Shown: positions 1 to 5,767 of the stretch, in pieces | How the letters are laid out: each line of letters opens with the position of its first letter | Numbering within the stretch: the stretch's first letter is position 1 | NCBI GenBank assembly: GCA_903789505.1 | Contig: CAIFEU010000010.1 | Location: 20,154-27,640, forward strand | DNA: 7,487 nt | DNA from: an uncultured Coriobacteriales bacterium | GTDB taxonomy: Bacteria > Actinomycetota > Coriobacteriia > Coriobacteriales > UMGS124 | Direction: 5' to 3' | Made by a program: the position numbers and the translations under genes | Notes under the pieces: generated by a model | What the model saw: the letters and a program-made list of their open reading frames with translations, nothing else | What the model was told of the DNA's origin: nothing | The model's database searches: none

Positions 1-204
1 CCACCCCCCCCCCCCCCGCCCCCCCCATGACCACCCCCCCCACCCCACCACCCCCAACCACCCCAACAGCCCCCCAAACGCCCCCTAAACACCCCCCACG
101 CGCCCCCCACCACCCCCCCGGGGGCGTGGGGCCGGGGGGGCCCGGCGGGGGCGCGGGGGGGCCCGCCGGGGCCCCGCCCCCACTCGCGCGCCCCGGGGGG
201 GCCG
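1..204. other. Low-complexity C/G-rich contig end, probable sequence artefact
   Basis: The first ~80 bases are almost only C with scattered A, and the next ~120 are alternating C and G runs. Read on the minus strand, normal hisC coding sequence degrades into ever longer G-runs as it nears the edge. This is the pattern expected when failing sequencing cycles are called as G and such read tails are assembled. The reading frame of hisC loses all family resemblance at about position 204. The short plus-strand open frame here is a Pro/Gly/Ala run and not a gene. I infer artefact rather than a biological repeat. Confidence 0.75.
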
Positions 205-993
205 CAGCTCGGCGCGGCGCTCGACCACCACCTGGGCGGCCCGCTGCGAGAAGCGGTTGACCGAGTACGGCAGGCGCACGGCGAGCATCCCGTCGACGAC
301 CGGACGCGACCCGATCAGGTAGCCCACGCGCGCCCCCGCCAGGGAGAACGCCTTGGACAGCGTGCGCAGGACGCAGACGTTGTCGTGGGCCGCCACCAGC
401 GGGACGCACGAGGACCCGTCGTCGGCGAACTCCCCGTACGCCTCGTCGACCATGACCAGGGCGTCGGTCTGGTCGGCGAGGCGCTCGACGAACGCGGGGC
501 TCACCAGGTTGCCCGAGGGGTTGTTCGGCGAGCAGACGACGACCAGGCCGGCGTCGCGGGCGGCGGAAAGCGTCGCGGCCTCGTCGACGTCGAACGACTC
601 GGTGCGCGCGACGCGCACGACCGGGGTCTGCGTGAGCTGCGCGTACAGCTCGTAGGCGGAGAAGGTCGGCGCGCACGTCACGAGCGGGCGCGTGGGGCCC
701 CCGAACCCGAGCAGCAGGTTGAAGATTATCTCGTCGCCGCCGTTGCCCACCACCACGCCGTCGGCGGGGACGCCCCACATCTCCCCCAGGGCGCGACGCA
801 GCTCGGGGGAGGTCGCGTCGGGGTAGCGGTTGGTCGGCACCTCGGACAGGGCGGCGTCGACCGCCGCGCGGACCCCGTCGGGCAGGCCGTAGTTGTTCTC
901 GTTGGCGGTCAGGATGACCCTGGCGGGGCGCATGTCGGGGTCGTAGGGCTCGAGGTCGGCCAGGTCGGGGCGCAGGGTGGGCGTCTTGGGCAT
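85..993 (-). CDS. hisC: Histidinol-phosphate aminotransferase, 3' end corrupted
   Basis: HisC is a cytosolic PLP enzyme that transfers the amino group from glutamate to imidazole-acetol phosphate, giving histidinol phosphate. It is a fold-type I aminotransferase. Visible are the N-terminal LTANENNYGLP segment (res. 28-38), GNGGDEII (83-90), CSPNNPSG (154-161, the usual Asn-Pro cofactor region), VDEAYGEF (182-189) and TLSKAFSLAGARVGY (211-225), where Lys214 should form the Schiff base with PLP. Similarity stops near residue 263 (base ~205). Beyond that the frame is Arg/Pro/Gly noise ending at a meaningless stop at base 85, so roughly the last 90-100 residues of a normal ~360-aa HisC are missing. 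The start ATG lies 3 bases after the hisD stop, with GGAGGG at 1004-1009 inside the end of hisD, implying translational coupling. I read the loss as a contig-end error and not a pseudogene. Confidence 0.9.
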   Translation of the reverse strand: MPKTPTLRPDLADLEPYDPDMRPARVILTANENNYGLPDGVRAAVDAALSEVPTNRYPDATSPELRRALGEMWGVPADGVVVGNGGDEIIFNLLLGFGGPTRPLVTCAPTFSAYELYAQLTQTPVVRVARTESFDVDEAATLSAARDAGLVVVCSPNNPSGNLVSPAFVERLADQTDALVMVDEAYGEFADDGSSCVPLVAAHDNVCVLRTLSKAFSLAGARVGYLIGSRPVVDGMLAVRLPYSVNRFSQRAAQVVVERRAELRPPRGARVGAGPRRAPPRPRRAPPAPRPRGGGGGRVGGV

Positions 994-996
994 CGT

Positions 997-2406
997 CTAC
1001 TCGCCCTCCGGGATCGTGACCCAGGTGGGACCCGCCGGCACGGGCGCGTCGGGCGCGCCGGCGATGCGGCCGGCGACGCCGGCGTCGGCGGGGACGTCCT
1101 CGCCGCGCTGGCTCGCCGCGACCACGCGGCGCATCTCGGCGGAGCGGGCGTGCGACCACAGCCCCTCGGCCTCGGCGAGCACGACGACGTCGTCGCAGTC
1201 GGCCTGGAGCCCCTCGTAGGAGTAGTCGATGACCGAGGACTTCTTGACGAACTGCTCGACCGACAGGGGGCTGGAGAACTTGGCGGTGCCCCCGGTGGGC
1301 AGCGTGTGGTTGGGGCCGGCGAGGTAGTCGCCCAGGGGCTCGGAGCTCCAGGTGCCGACGAAGATCGCGCCGGCGTTGCGGATCTTGCCGAGCGCGCCCA
1401 TGCCCTCGGCGGTCTGGACCTCGAGGTGCTCGGGGGCGATCGCGTTCACCGACGCGATGGCGGTGTCCATGTCGGGGCACACGACGACGATGCCCCTGTT
1501 GTCCAGCGAGGCCTCGGTGATCTCGCGGCGCGGGCTCTGCGCGACGTAGCGCTCGACGTTTGCGAGGATCTCGTCGGCGAGCGGCTCGCTGGTGGTGACC
1601 AGGTAGCAGGCAGCCATCGGGTCGTGCTCCGCCTGCGCCATCAGGTCGATGGCGACCAGCCGCGCGTCGGCGGTGTCGTCGGCAAGGACGCACACCTCCG
1701 AGGGGCCGGCGACCATGTCGATGCCCACGTCGCCGGAGACGAGCTTCTTGGCGGCGGCGACGTAGGCGTTGCCCGGGCCGGTGACCTTGCTGACGCGCGG
1801 GATGGACTCGGTTCCGTACGCCACCGCGGCGATGGCCTGCGCGCCTCCCACGGTGTAGATCTCGTCGACGCCGGCGACCTTGGCGGCGCACAGCGTGTAG
1901 GGCGACAGCGCCCCGCCGTCGCGCTGCGGCGGGGTGACCATGACGATGCGGTCGACGCCGGCGACCTTGGCGGGGATCGCGTTCATCAGCACCGTCGAGG
2001 GGTACTGGGCGCGACCGCCGGGCACGTAGATCGCGACCGACTCGAGCGGCTTGACCATCTGGCCCAGGATCGTCCCGTCCGGACGGGTCATGAACCAGGA
2101 CTGCTGCAGCTCGCGCTCGTGGAAGTCGCGGATCTGCGCGGCTGCCTTCTCGCACGAGGCGAGGAACGCCGGGTCGACGCGGTCGGGGTCGCAGGCGCGG
2201 TCCAGGACCTCGGACGGGACGCGGAACGTCTCGAGCTCGACGCGGTCGAACCTGCGCTCGTAGTCGCGCACCGCCTCGTCGCCGCCGGCGCGCACGGTCT
2301 CGATGATCTGCGCGGCGCTGGCGATGACGTCGGCGGGCAGCGCGCCTCCCCGGTTGAGCATGCCGTCGGTCAGGGTCTGCCCCGCCGCAAGGTTGATCTT
2401 CCTCAT
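997..2406 (-). CDS. hisD: Histidinol dehydrogenase
   Basis: HisD carries out the last two steps of histidine synthesis, oxidising L-histidinol to L-histidine with two NAD+ and a bound zinc; it acts in the cytosol, normally as a homodimer. All hallmark residues are present, and at the same numbers as in E. coli HisD: zinc ligands Gln258/His261 (in AQAEHDP; one residue lower than E. coli Gln259/His262), Asp360 (PLGDYLAGPNHTLPT) and His419 (LWSHARS), and the catalytic pair Glu326-His327 (APEHLE). The NAD-binding region includes YVPGG (127-131) and VTGPGNAYVAAAKK (208-221). At 469 aa it is ~35 residues longer than the usual ~430-435. The extra part is a Pro/Ala/Gly-rich C-terminal tail after about residue 433. 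The start is preceded by an AGGAAGG/CAGGA Shine-Dalgarno region at ~2412-2424. It follows hisZG by 97 bp and abuts hisC, so it is the second gene of the operon. Confidence 0.97.
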   Translation of the reverse strand: MRKINLAAGQTLTDGMLNRGGALPADVIASAAQIIETVRAGGDEAVRDYERRFDRVELETFRVPSEVLDRACDPDRVDPAFLASCEKAAAQIRDFHERELQQSWFMTRPDGTILGQMVKPLESVAIYVPGGRAQYPSTVLMNAIPAKVAGVDRIVMVTPPQRDGGALSPYTLCAAKVAGVDEIYTVGGAQAIAAVAYGTESIPRVSKVTGPGNAYVAAAKKLVSGDVGIDMVAGPSEVCVLADDTADARLVAIDLMAQAEHDPMAACYLVTTSEPLADEILANVERYVAQSPRREITEASLDNRGIVVVCPDMDTAIASVNAIAPEHLEVQTAEGMGALGKIRNAGAIFVGTWSSEPLGDYLAGPNHTLPTGGTAKFSSPLSVEQFVKKSSVIDYSYEGLQADCDDVVVLAEAEGLWSHARSAEMRRVVAASQRGEDVPADAGVAGRIAGAPDAPVPAGPTWVTIPEGE

Positions 2407-2421
2407 CGTGGTCCTGCCTTC

Positions 2422-2450
2422 CTCGTTGGTGGATTGCTCGTTGGTGATTG
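2422..2450. repeat. Two-unit tandem duplication in the hisZG-hisD spacer
   Basis: CTCGTTGGTGGATTG (2422-2436) is followed directly by CTCGTTGGTGATTG (2437-2450), identical except for one missing G. It is the least GC-rich part of the 97-bp gap between hisZG and hisD and lies just upstream of the hisD ribosome-binding region. It looks like slippage or a recent local duplication. A regulatory role is possible but not shown. Confidence 0.8.
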
Positions 2451-2505
2451 CGTGGTCGTGGGCGCGCCTGGCGCGGCGCGTCGGCCGGCGTTCGTCGGCG
2501 CCGGG

Positions 2506-4146
2506 CTACCCCGCCTGGCGGCGGGCCTCGACGGCGGCGCGCAGGCGCTCGGAGAGCGCGTGGACGCGCGGGTCGGTGCGCGCGCTGCAGACGTTGGCGA
2601 ACAGCCGGGCGGTGCAGTGCATGACGTCGTCGACGACGACCAGGTTGTTCTCACGCAGGGTGGTGCCGGTCGCCGTGATGTCGACGATGCGGTCGGCCAT
2701 CCCCACAAGCGGCGCGAGCTCGATGTTGCCGTGGAGCTTGAGGACGTCGGCGGTGACGCCGATGCGCTGGTAGTAGCTGCGCGTGATGCGGGGGTACTTG
2801 GTCGCGACGCGGATGGCCCCCAGGCGTCGGTAGTTCTCCTCGACCCGCCGTCCGCTGCCCGCCGGCTCGGCGACGACGAAGCGGCATGCGCCGAAGCGCA
2901 GGTCGATGAGCTCGAGCACGTCCATGTCGGCCTCGAACAGCGAGTCGCGGCCGCAGATGCCCACGTCGGCGCCACCGAACGCGACGAATGCGGGGGCGTC
3001 GGTGGGCCGGACGATGATGTACTCGACGTCGTCGGCCTCGCTGGTGATCGTGAGCTGCCTGCCGGGCTCCGCCAGGTCGTCGACCGCGTAGCCGGCGCCG
3101 CGCAGCAGGTCGAGCGTCTCGGGGAACAGCGCGCCCTTGGAGACGGCGACGCGCAGGGGGTGGTGGCGCGAGTCGTGGGGGCGGTCGAGCGCGGTCTGCA
3201 GCGCGTCGAGCGACAGGGCAAAGCCCGCCGCGGCGCGGGGGTTGCCGTAACGCTCGAAGACGTGGTCGTAGCGGCCGCCGCTGCCCAGCGGCGAGCCCAT
3301 GCCGGGCGCGTAGGCGGCGAAAACCATGCCCGAGTAGTAGCCGAACGAGCCGGTGAGCGAGAAGTCGACGACGAGCGTCCCGGAGATCGTCGCGGCGTCG
3401 ATGACCTGCTCGAGCTCGTCGAGCCCGGTCTGCTCTCCGGTGCAGCCGCAGGCGCCCATGAGGCGGCGCGCACTCCCGATGACCTCGCGGCCGCCATGCA
3501 GAGAGACGACGCCCTTGAGGGCGGCGCGCGCCTCCGCGGAAAGCTCGTCGGCGGAGTCGACGAGCTCGGCATAGGCGACCAGGTCGTTGGCACGCAACGC
3601 GGCGAGCACGCGCGAGCGCCACGCCTCGGGCATGCCCGAGGCGTCGAGCAGCGCGAGCACGGGGCGCACGCTGCCGACCGCGATCACGTAGTCGGCAAGC
3701 CCGGCCGCCTGCAGGGCGCCGTCGGCGAGCGAGAGCACCTCTGCGTCGGACTGCACGCCCTCCAGGCCGATCAGCTCGATGCCGAGCTGGGTGAACTGGC
3801 GGGGCTCCCCGCGCAGCGCGTCGGTCTCGCAGAACACCGGCGCCACGTAGCGCAGGCGCCACGGGCCGGGGTTGTCGCCCAGGCGCGCGGAGACCATGCG
3901 CGCGATCGGCAGGGTGACGTCGGGGCGCAGCATCAGCTGGGCGCCATCGCGGTCAAAGAGCCTGAAGGCGTCGTCGGCGGGCATGTCGACCGGGTCGATG
4001 AGGTCGCGCGGCTCCAGGATCGGCGTCTCGACGGGTAGGTAGCCCTTCTCCGAGAAGCGCCGCGTCACGTTGGCGGTGATGCGCTCGCGCCACAGGGCCT
4101 CCTCGGGCAGGACGTCGCGCATGCCGCGCGGGGTGGTCAGTGCCAT
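2506..4146 (-). CDS. hisZG: HisZ-HisG fusion: ATP phosphoribosyltransferase with its regulatory subunit
   Basis: This 546-aa protein should catalyse the first step of histidine synthesis, ATP + PRPP to phosphoribosyl-ATP, and carry its own regulatory domain. Residues 1 to ~325 are a HisZ domain, a catalytically dead class II histidyl-tRNA-synthetase-like fold: PRGMRDVLP (6-14), LRPDVTLPIAR (73-83), a motif 2 region (104-127, VFCETD...GIELIG) and a motif 3-like GSGGRYDHVFERYG (288-301). A short polar linker (~321-330, DRPHDSRHHP) leads to a short-form HisG domain, residues 331-546: VAVSKGAL (333-340), GGADVGICGRDSL (391-403), VATKYPRITRSYY (447-459) and the PRPP loop DITATGTTLREN (489-500). 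The ~216-aa HisG part lacks the C-terminal regulatory domain of long HisG, as expected for a HisZ-dependent enzyme. HisZ and HisG are usually separate chains in a 4+4 octamer, so one uninterrupted frame is unusual. GGAGG lies at 4158-4162, 11 bases before the ATG. It is the first gene of the his operon. Confidence 0.93.
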   Translation of the reverse strand: MALTTPRGMRDVLPEEALWRERITANVTRRFSEKGYLPVETPILEPRDLIDPVDMPADDAFRLFDRDGAQLMLRPDVTLPIARMVSARLGDNPGPWRLRYVAPVFCETDALRGEPRQFTQLGIELIGLEGVQSDAEVLSLADGALQAAGLADYVIAVGSVRPVLALLDASGMPEAWRSRVLAALRANDLVAYAELVDSADELSAEARAALKGVVSLHGGREVIGSARRLMGACGCTGEQTGLDELEQVIDAATISGTLVVDFSLTGSFGYYSGMVFAAYAPGMGSPLGSGGRYDHVFERYGNPRAAAGFALSLDALQTALDRPHDSRHHPLRVAVSKGALFPETLDLLRGAGYAVDDLAEPGRQLTITSEADDVEYIIVRPTDAPAFVAFGGADVGICGRDSLFEADMDVLELIDLRFGACRFVVAEPAGSGRRVEENYRRLGAIRVATKYPRITRSYYQRIGVTADVLKLHGNIELAPLVGMADRIVDITATGTTLRENNLVVVDDVMHCTARLFANVCSARTDPRVHALSERLRAAVEARRQAG

Positions 4147-4183
4147 GGTGGTGAAGTCCTCCCAGTCCCAGTCGGGTTCCTCC

Positions 4184-4209
4184 GCGCGCCCGCAGGGGCG
4201 TGGGCGCGC
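4184..4209 (-). promoter_or_regulatory. GC-rich stem-loop in the hisZG leader
   Basis: GCGCGCCC (4184-4191) and GGGCGCGC (4202-4209) are perfect 8-bp complements around a 10-base loop. The hairpin sits between the upstream palindrome and the hisZG Shine-Dalgarno, so it would be in the 5' untranslated RNA. It could stabilise the leader or act as an attenuator. There is no U-run after it, no His-rich leader peptide, and I do not recognise a T-box. Confidence 0.45.
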
Positions 4210-4242
4210 CCTCGGCGCGGTGCGCGTCGCCGTGACGCGAGC

Positions 4243-4274
4243 GGTACTTTAGCACAGTAGAGTGCTAAAGTACC
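4243..4274. promoter_or_regulatory. Perfect 13-bp inverted repeat, candidate operator of the his operon
   Basis: GGTACTTTAGCAC (4243-4255) is repeated exactly in inverted orientation, GTGCTAAAGTACC (4262-4274), around the 6-base centre AGTAGA. It is strikingly AT-rich for this region and lies 97 bp upstream of the hisZG start codon. No U-tract follows on either strand, which argues for a protein-binding site over a terminator. Part of it (GAGTGCTAA, 4260-4268) equals a half-site of the HrcA CIRCE element, but the spacing is far too short for CIRCE. A histidine-responsive repressor is the natural guess; its identity is unknown. No convincing -35/-10 pair could be assigned around it. Confidence 0.65.
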
Positions 4275-4299
4275 CTCCACGGCACCGGGCCGTCACAAA

Positions 4300-4312
4300 G
4301 GCACCATGTGCC
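4300..4312 (-). terminator. Weak terminator-like hairpin after the membrane-protein gene
   Basis: GGCAC (4300-4304) and GTGCC (4308-4312) pair around CAT. Read on the minus strand the stem is followed by TTTGTGACG, a poor U-tract. It lies ~115 bases after the membrane-protein stop and just before the his operator, a sensible place to end upstream transcription. The stem has only five pairs, so this is tentative. Confidence 0.3.
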
Positions 4313-4342
4313 GAGCGCGCACGAACGAACTGCAGCGAAGCG

Positions 4343-4377
4343 CTCGCGGGGCCGGTCGTCCCCCGGGGACGCGCGAG
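4343..4377 (-). terminator. Strong GC-rich hairpin downstream of the membrane-protein gene
   Basis: An inner stem CGTCCCC/GGGGACG (4357-4363 with 4365-4371, one-base centre) is enclosed by CTCGCG/CGCGAG (4343-4348 with 4372-4377), with an unpaired stretch on the left side. It starts ~50 bases past the stop codon at 4427 on the minus strand. No U-run follows, so it is either a U-less terminator of a high-GC genome or a 3'-end stabiliser. Confidence 0.4.
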
Positions 4378-4426
4378 TGGGGGCGTGCCGTGCCGCCGGG
4401 CGGGAGCGGGGCGGCGCGCATCGCGC

Positions 4427-5020
4427 TCACCGCAGCAGCGCGACGACCACGGCGAGCGCGATCGCGTAGGCGATCCCGCACGCCAGGGGCACCGAGCCGT
4501 CGATCAGGGCGGCCCAGCCCGAGAGGTCGTAGAACCTCACGTAGCACACCAGGCTCGCCGCCGCCAGCGCCAGCATGACGAGCAGCAGCGCAAGCGCCGC
4601 CCCCGGGCCCAGCGCCCCCGCACCGTACAGCGCGTTGACGGTGGCCGCCTCCAGCGTGGCCCAGCCGACGATGATGACGAGCTCGGTGGTTGGCTCGCGG
4701 TCGAAGGGGATCGTCGTGATGACGAACAGGGCGACGTAGGCGACGACACCCATGAGCGCCACCTGCCAGTTGGCGAGCGTCACGATGCGTCGCGGCAGCC
4801 GGGCCATCCCCGCACAGCACAGGGCGACGCCGACCGCCCCGAGCACCGCCGCCGCGACGATGCACCCGATGCCCACGGCCCGCAGCGCCCCCTGAGGGCG
4901 CGCGTCGCCCGGGCGGAAGAAGATGCACCACCAGGCGAGGTACAGCGCGAAGCACGCGGCGAGCGCCGCATGCCCTCCCACGACCTGCCCCGCCCCGTCC
5001 ATGGAAAGCCCCGTGCCCAT
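4427..5020 (-). CDS. Six-helix integral membrane protein of unknown function
   Basis: I do not recognise a family. The 197-aa product is almost wholly hydrophobic, with six likely transmembrane segments at about residues 18-36, 46-71, 82-105, 112-136, 138-162 and 171-195. There is no cleavable signal peptide. Polar connections include FFRPGDARPQG (34-44), PFDREPTTE (105-113) and RFYDLSG (162-168). A WATLEAATVNALYG stretch (120-133) puts Glu and Asn inside a helix and could be functional. There are no nucleotide-binding, transporter-signature or enzyme motifs. The start at 5020 is supported by GGGAG at 5026-5030, five bases upstream. It is separated from the GNAT gene by 276 bp rich in hairpins and from hisZG by 280 bp with a palindrome, so it is probably its own transcription unit. 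The six-helix topology is fairly secure; the role is open. Confidence 0.8.
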   Translation of the reverse strand: MGTGLSMDGAGQVVGGHAALAACFALYLAWWCIFFRPGDARPQGALRAVGIGCIVAAAVLGAVGVALCCAGMARLPRRIVTLANWQVALMGVVAYVALFVITTIPFDREPTTELVIIVGWATLEAATVNALYGAGALGPGAALALLLVMLALAAASLVCYVRFYDLSGWAALIDGSVPLACGIAYAIALAVVVALLR

Positions 5021-5061
5021 ATCCGCTCCCGTCTGCCGGCCCCTCGCGCGGCGAGGCGCAT

Positions 5062-5088
5062 CCGCCCTGCGGGCGGGGGAAGCCCCGC
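5062..5088 (-). promoter_or_regulatory. Two overlapping, mutually exclusive hairpins in the membrane-gene leader
   Basis: CCGCCC (5062-5067) can pair with GGGCGG (5071-5076), or GCGGGG (5073-5078) can pair with CCCCGC (5083-5088). The two stems share bases 5073-5076 and cannot form together. They lie 42-68 bases before the start codon of the membrane-protein gene, inside its likely 5' leader. The arrangement resembles an attenuator-like switch, but GC-rich DNA yields such pairings by chance and no riboswitch family is recognised. Confidence 0.35.
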
Positions 5089-5108
5089 GCAGCCGTGCCC
5101 TGGGTCAC

Positions 5109-5114
5109 ATGATA
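5109..5114 (-). promoter_or_regulatory. Candidate -10 box for the membrane-protein gene
   Basis: On the minus strand this reads TATCAT, one mismatch from TATAAT, standing out in GC-rich surroundings. Transcription would start near 5102, giving an ~80-base leader containing the overlapping hairpins. No good -35 box lies 16-18 bases upstream (about GACGTC). Confidence 0.35.
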
Positions 5115-5187
5115 GGCGCGCCGGGGTGAGGACGTCGGGGCGAGGGGCGAGAACCCCTGAACGGCACAGGCGGACAAGACGCAACGA

Positions 5188-5227
5188 GGGCGTGGGAACG
5201 CCACCTCCCGGCGGCACCCCCACGCCC
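5188..5227. terminator. Nested 9+4-bp hairpin between the GNAT and membrane-protein genes
   Basis: GGGCGTGGG (5188-5196) pairs perfectly with CCCACGCCC (5219-5227), and inside it CGCC (5199-5202) pairs with GGCG (5210-5213) around ACCTCCC. It is ~70-110 bases past the GNAT stop on the minus strand. It has no U-tract. It is probably a termination or 3'-end structure for the upstream gene pair. Confidence 0.4.
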
Positions 5228-5232
5228 ACGCA

Positions 5233-5254
5233 GGCGTCCCGATTCCCGGACGCC
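5233..5254 (-). terminator. Hairpin downstream of the GNAT gene
   Basis: GGCGTCC (5233-5239) and GGACGCC (5248-5254) form a perfect 7-bp stem with an 8-base loop, 43 bases past the GNAT stop at 5297. No U-run follows on either strand. Together with the hairpin at 5188-5227 it makes a tandem pair of stable structures that likely ends the flavoprotein/GNAT transcript. Confidence 0.4.
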
Positions 5255-5296
5255 CCCTCAATCGACGTTTCGCCCCTCCCCCGAGACGCGCCTCGC

Positions 5297-5740
5297 TCAG
5301 CGCGCCAGGCGCGGGTCGTCGTTGCAGATCTGGAGCGCTGCCCCGTCCTGAAGCAGCGAGAACCCGTTACGCTGGTAGAAGGCGGCGTTGCGGCACTCGT
5401 CGGGCATCACGTCGATGTACAGGTAGTCGCGGTAGTGCTCCCGCACCATCCGCAGCATGCGGCTCGCGATGCCGGACCCCTGGTGGGAGGGCTCCACGAG
5501 CAGGTATTTGAGGTATGCGACCAGCTCTCCGTCGTCGAGCGCCCGTGCAAGGCCGACAAGCGCGTCACCGTCCCAGGCGGTGATGACCAGCGAGGACCCC
5601 ATGAGCGCCTTGAAGAGACGCGAAGGGTAGTCGGCGGAGTGCCACCCGACCGACCTGAACAGTGCCACGATCTGCTCTTTCGTGAACTCCTTGTCCGTCG
5701 TGTAGCGAATCGCGGAGCCCTCCCGGGCGCACGTCCCCAT
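5297..5740 (-). CDS. GNAT-family N-acetyltransferase
   Basis: This 147-aa protein is a single GNAT domain, which transfers an acetyl group from acetyl-CoA to an amine; the substrate cannot be read from sequence. The acetyl-CoA motif A is clear: YLKYLLVEPSHQGSGIASRML (76-96), with the pyrophosphate loop HQGSGIA (86-92) after the beta-4 strand. Motif B follows in YLYIDVMPDECRNAAFYQRNGF (106-127), with the typical NAAFYQRNGF ending. The N-terminal alpha-helical part (19-50) contains GWHSADYPSRL. Length is normal for a one-domain GNAT. The start at 5740 is fixed by GGGGAGG five bases upstream (5746-5752), although comparable proteins often begin near IRYTTDKEF (residue 11). It follows the FMN-binding protein gene by 27 bp and almost certainly shares its transcript. 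Possible roles are detoxification of a small amine or modification of a protein; neither is supported further here. Confidence 0.92.
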   Translation of the reverse strand: MGTCAREGSAIRYTTDKEFTKEQIVALFRSVGWHSADYPSRLFKALMGSSLVITAWDGDALVGLARALDDGELVAYLKYLLVEPSHQGSGIASRMLRMVREHYRDYLYIDVMPDECRNAAFYQRNGFSLLQDGAALQICNDDPRLAR

Positions 5741-5767
5741 GACGACCGCCTCCCCTCGCGCCCGGCG

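Noticed and set aside
27..260. Pro-rich 77-codon plus-strand frame at the left edge
   Set aside because: It is generated by the C-run artefact and overlaps hisC.
2403..3862. Other minus-strand frames of ~400 codons overlapping hisZG in different frames
   Set aside because: They encode Arg/Ala/Pro- or Ser/Arg-rich noise, whereas the 2506-4146 frame matches HisZ and HisG throughout.
385..4038. A 1,217-codon open frame on the plus strand running antisense to hisC, hisD and hisZG
   Set aside because: Its product is Gly/Asp/Val/Arg-rich without domains and covers three well-identified genes and the spacer. Long stop-free antisense frames are normal in very GC-rich DNA.
4147..4242. T-box riboswitch or histidine leader peptide controlling hisZG
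   Set aside because: The ~95-base leader is too short for a T-box, no T-box sequence is visible, and no small ORF with consecutive His codons was found.
4243..4274. CIRCE element bound by HrcA
   Set aside because: Only one half-site is complete and the spacing is wrong (4 bases between half-sites where CIRCE has 9). No heat-shock gene is nearby.
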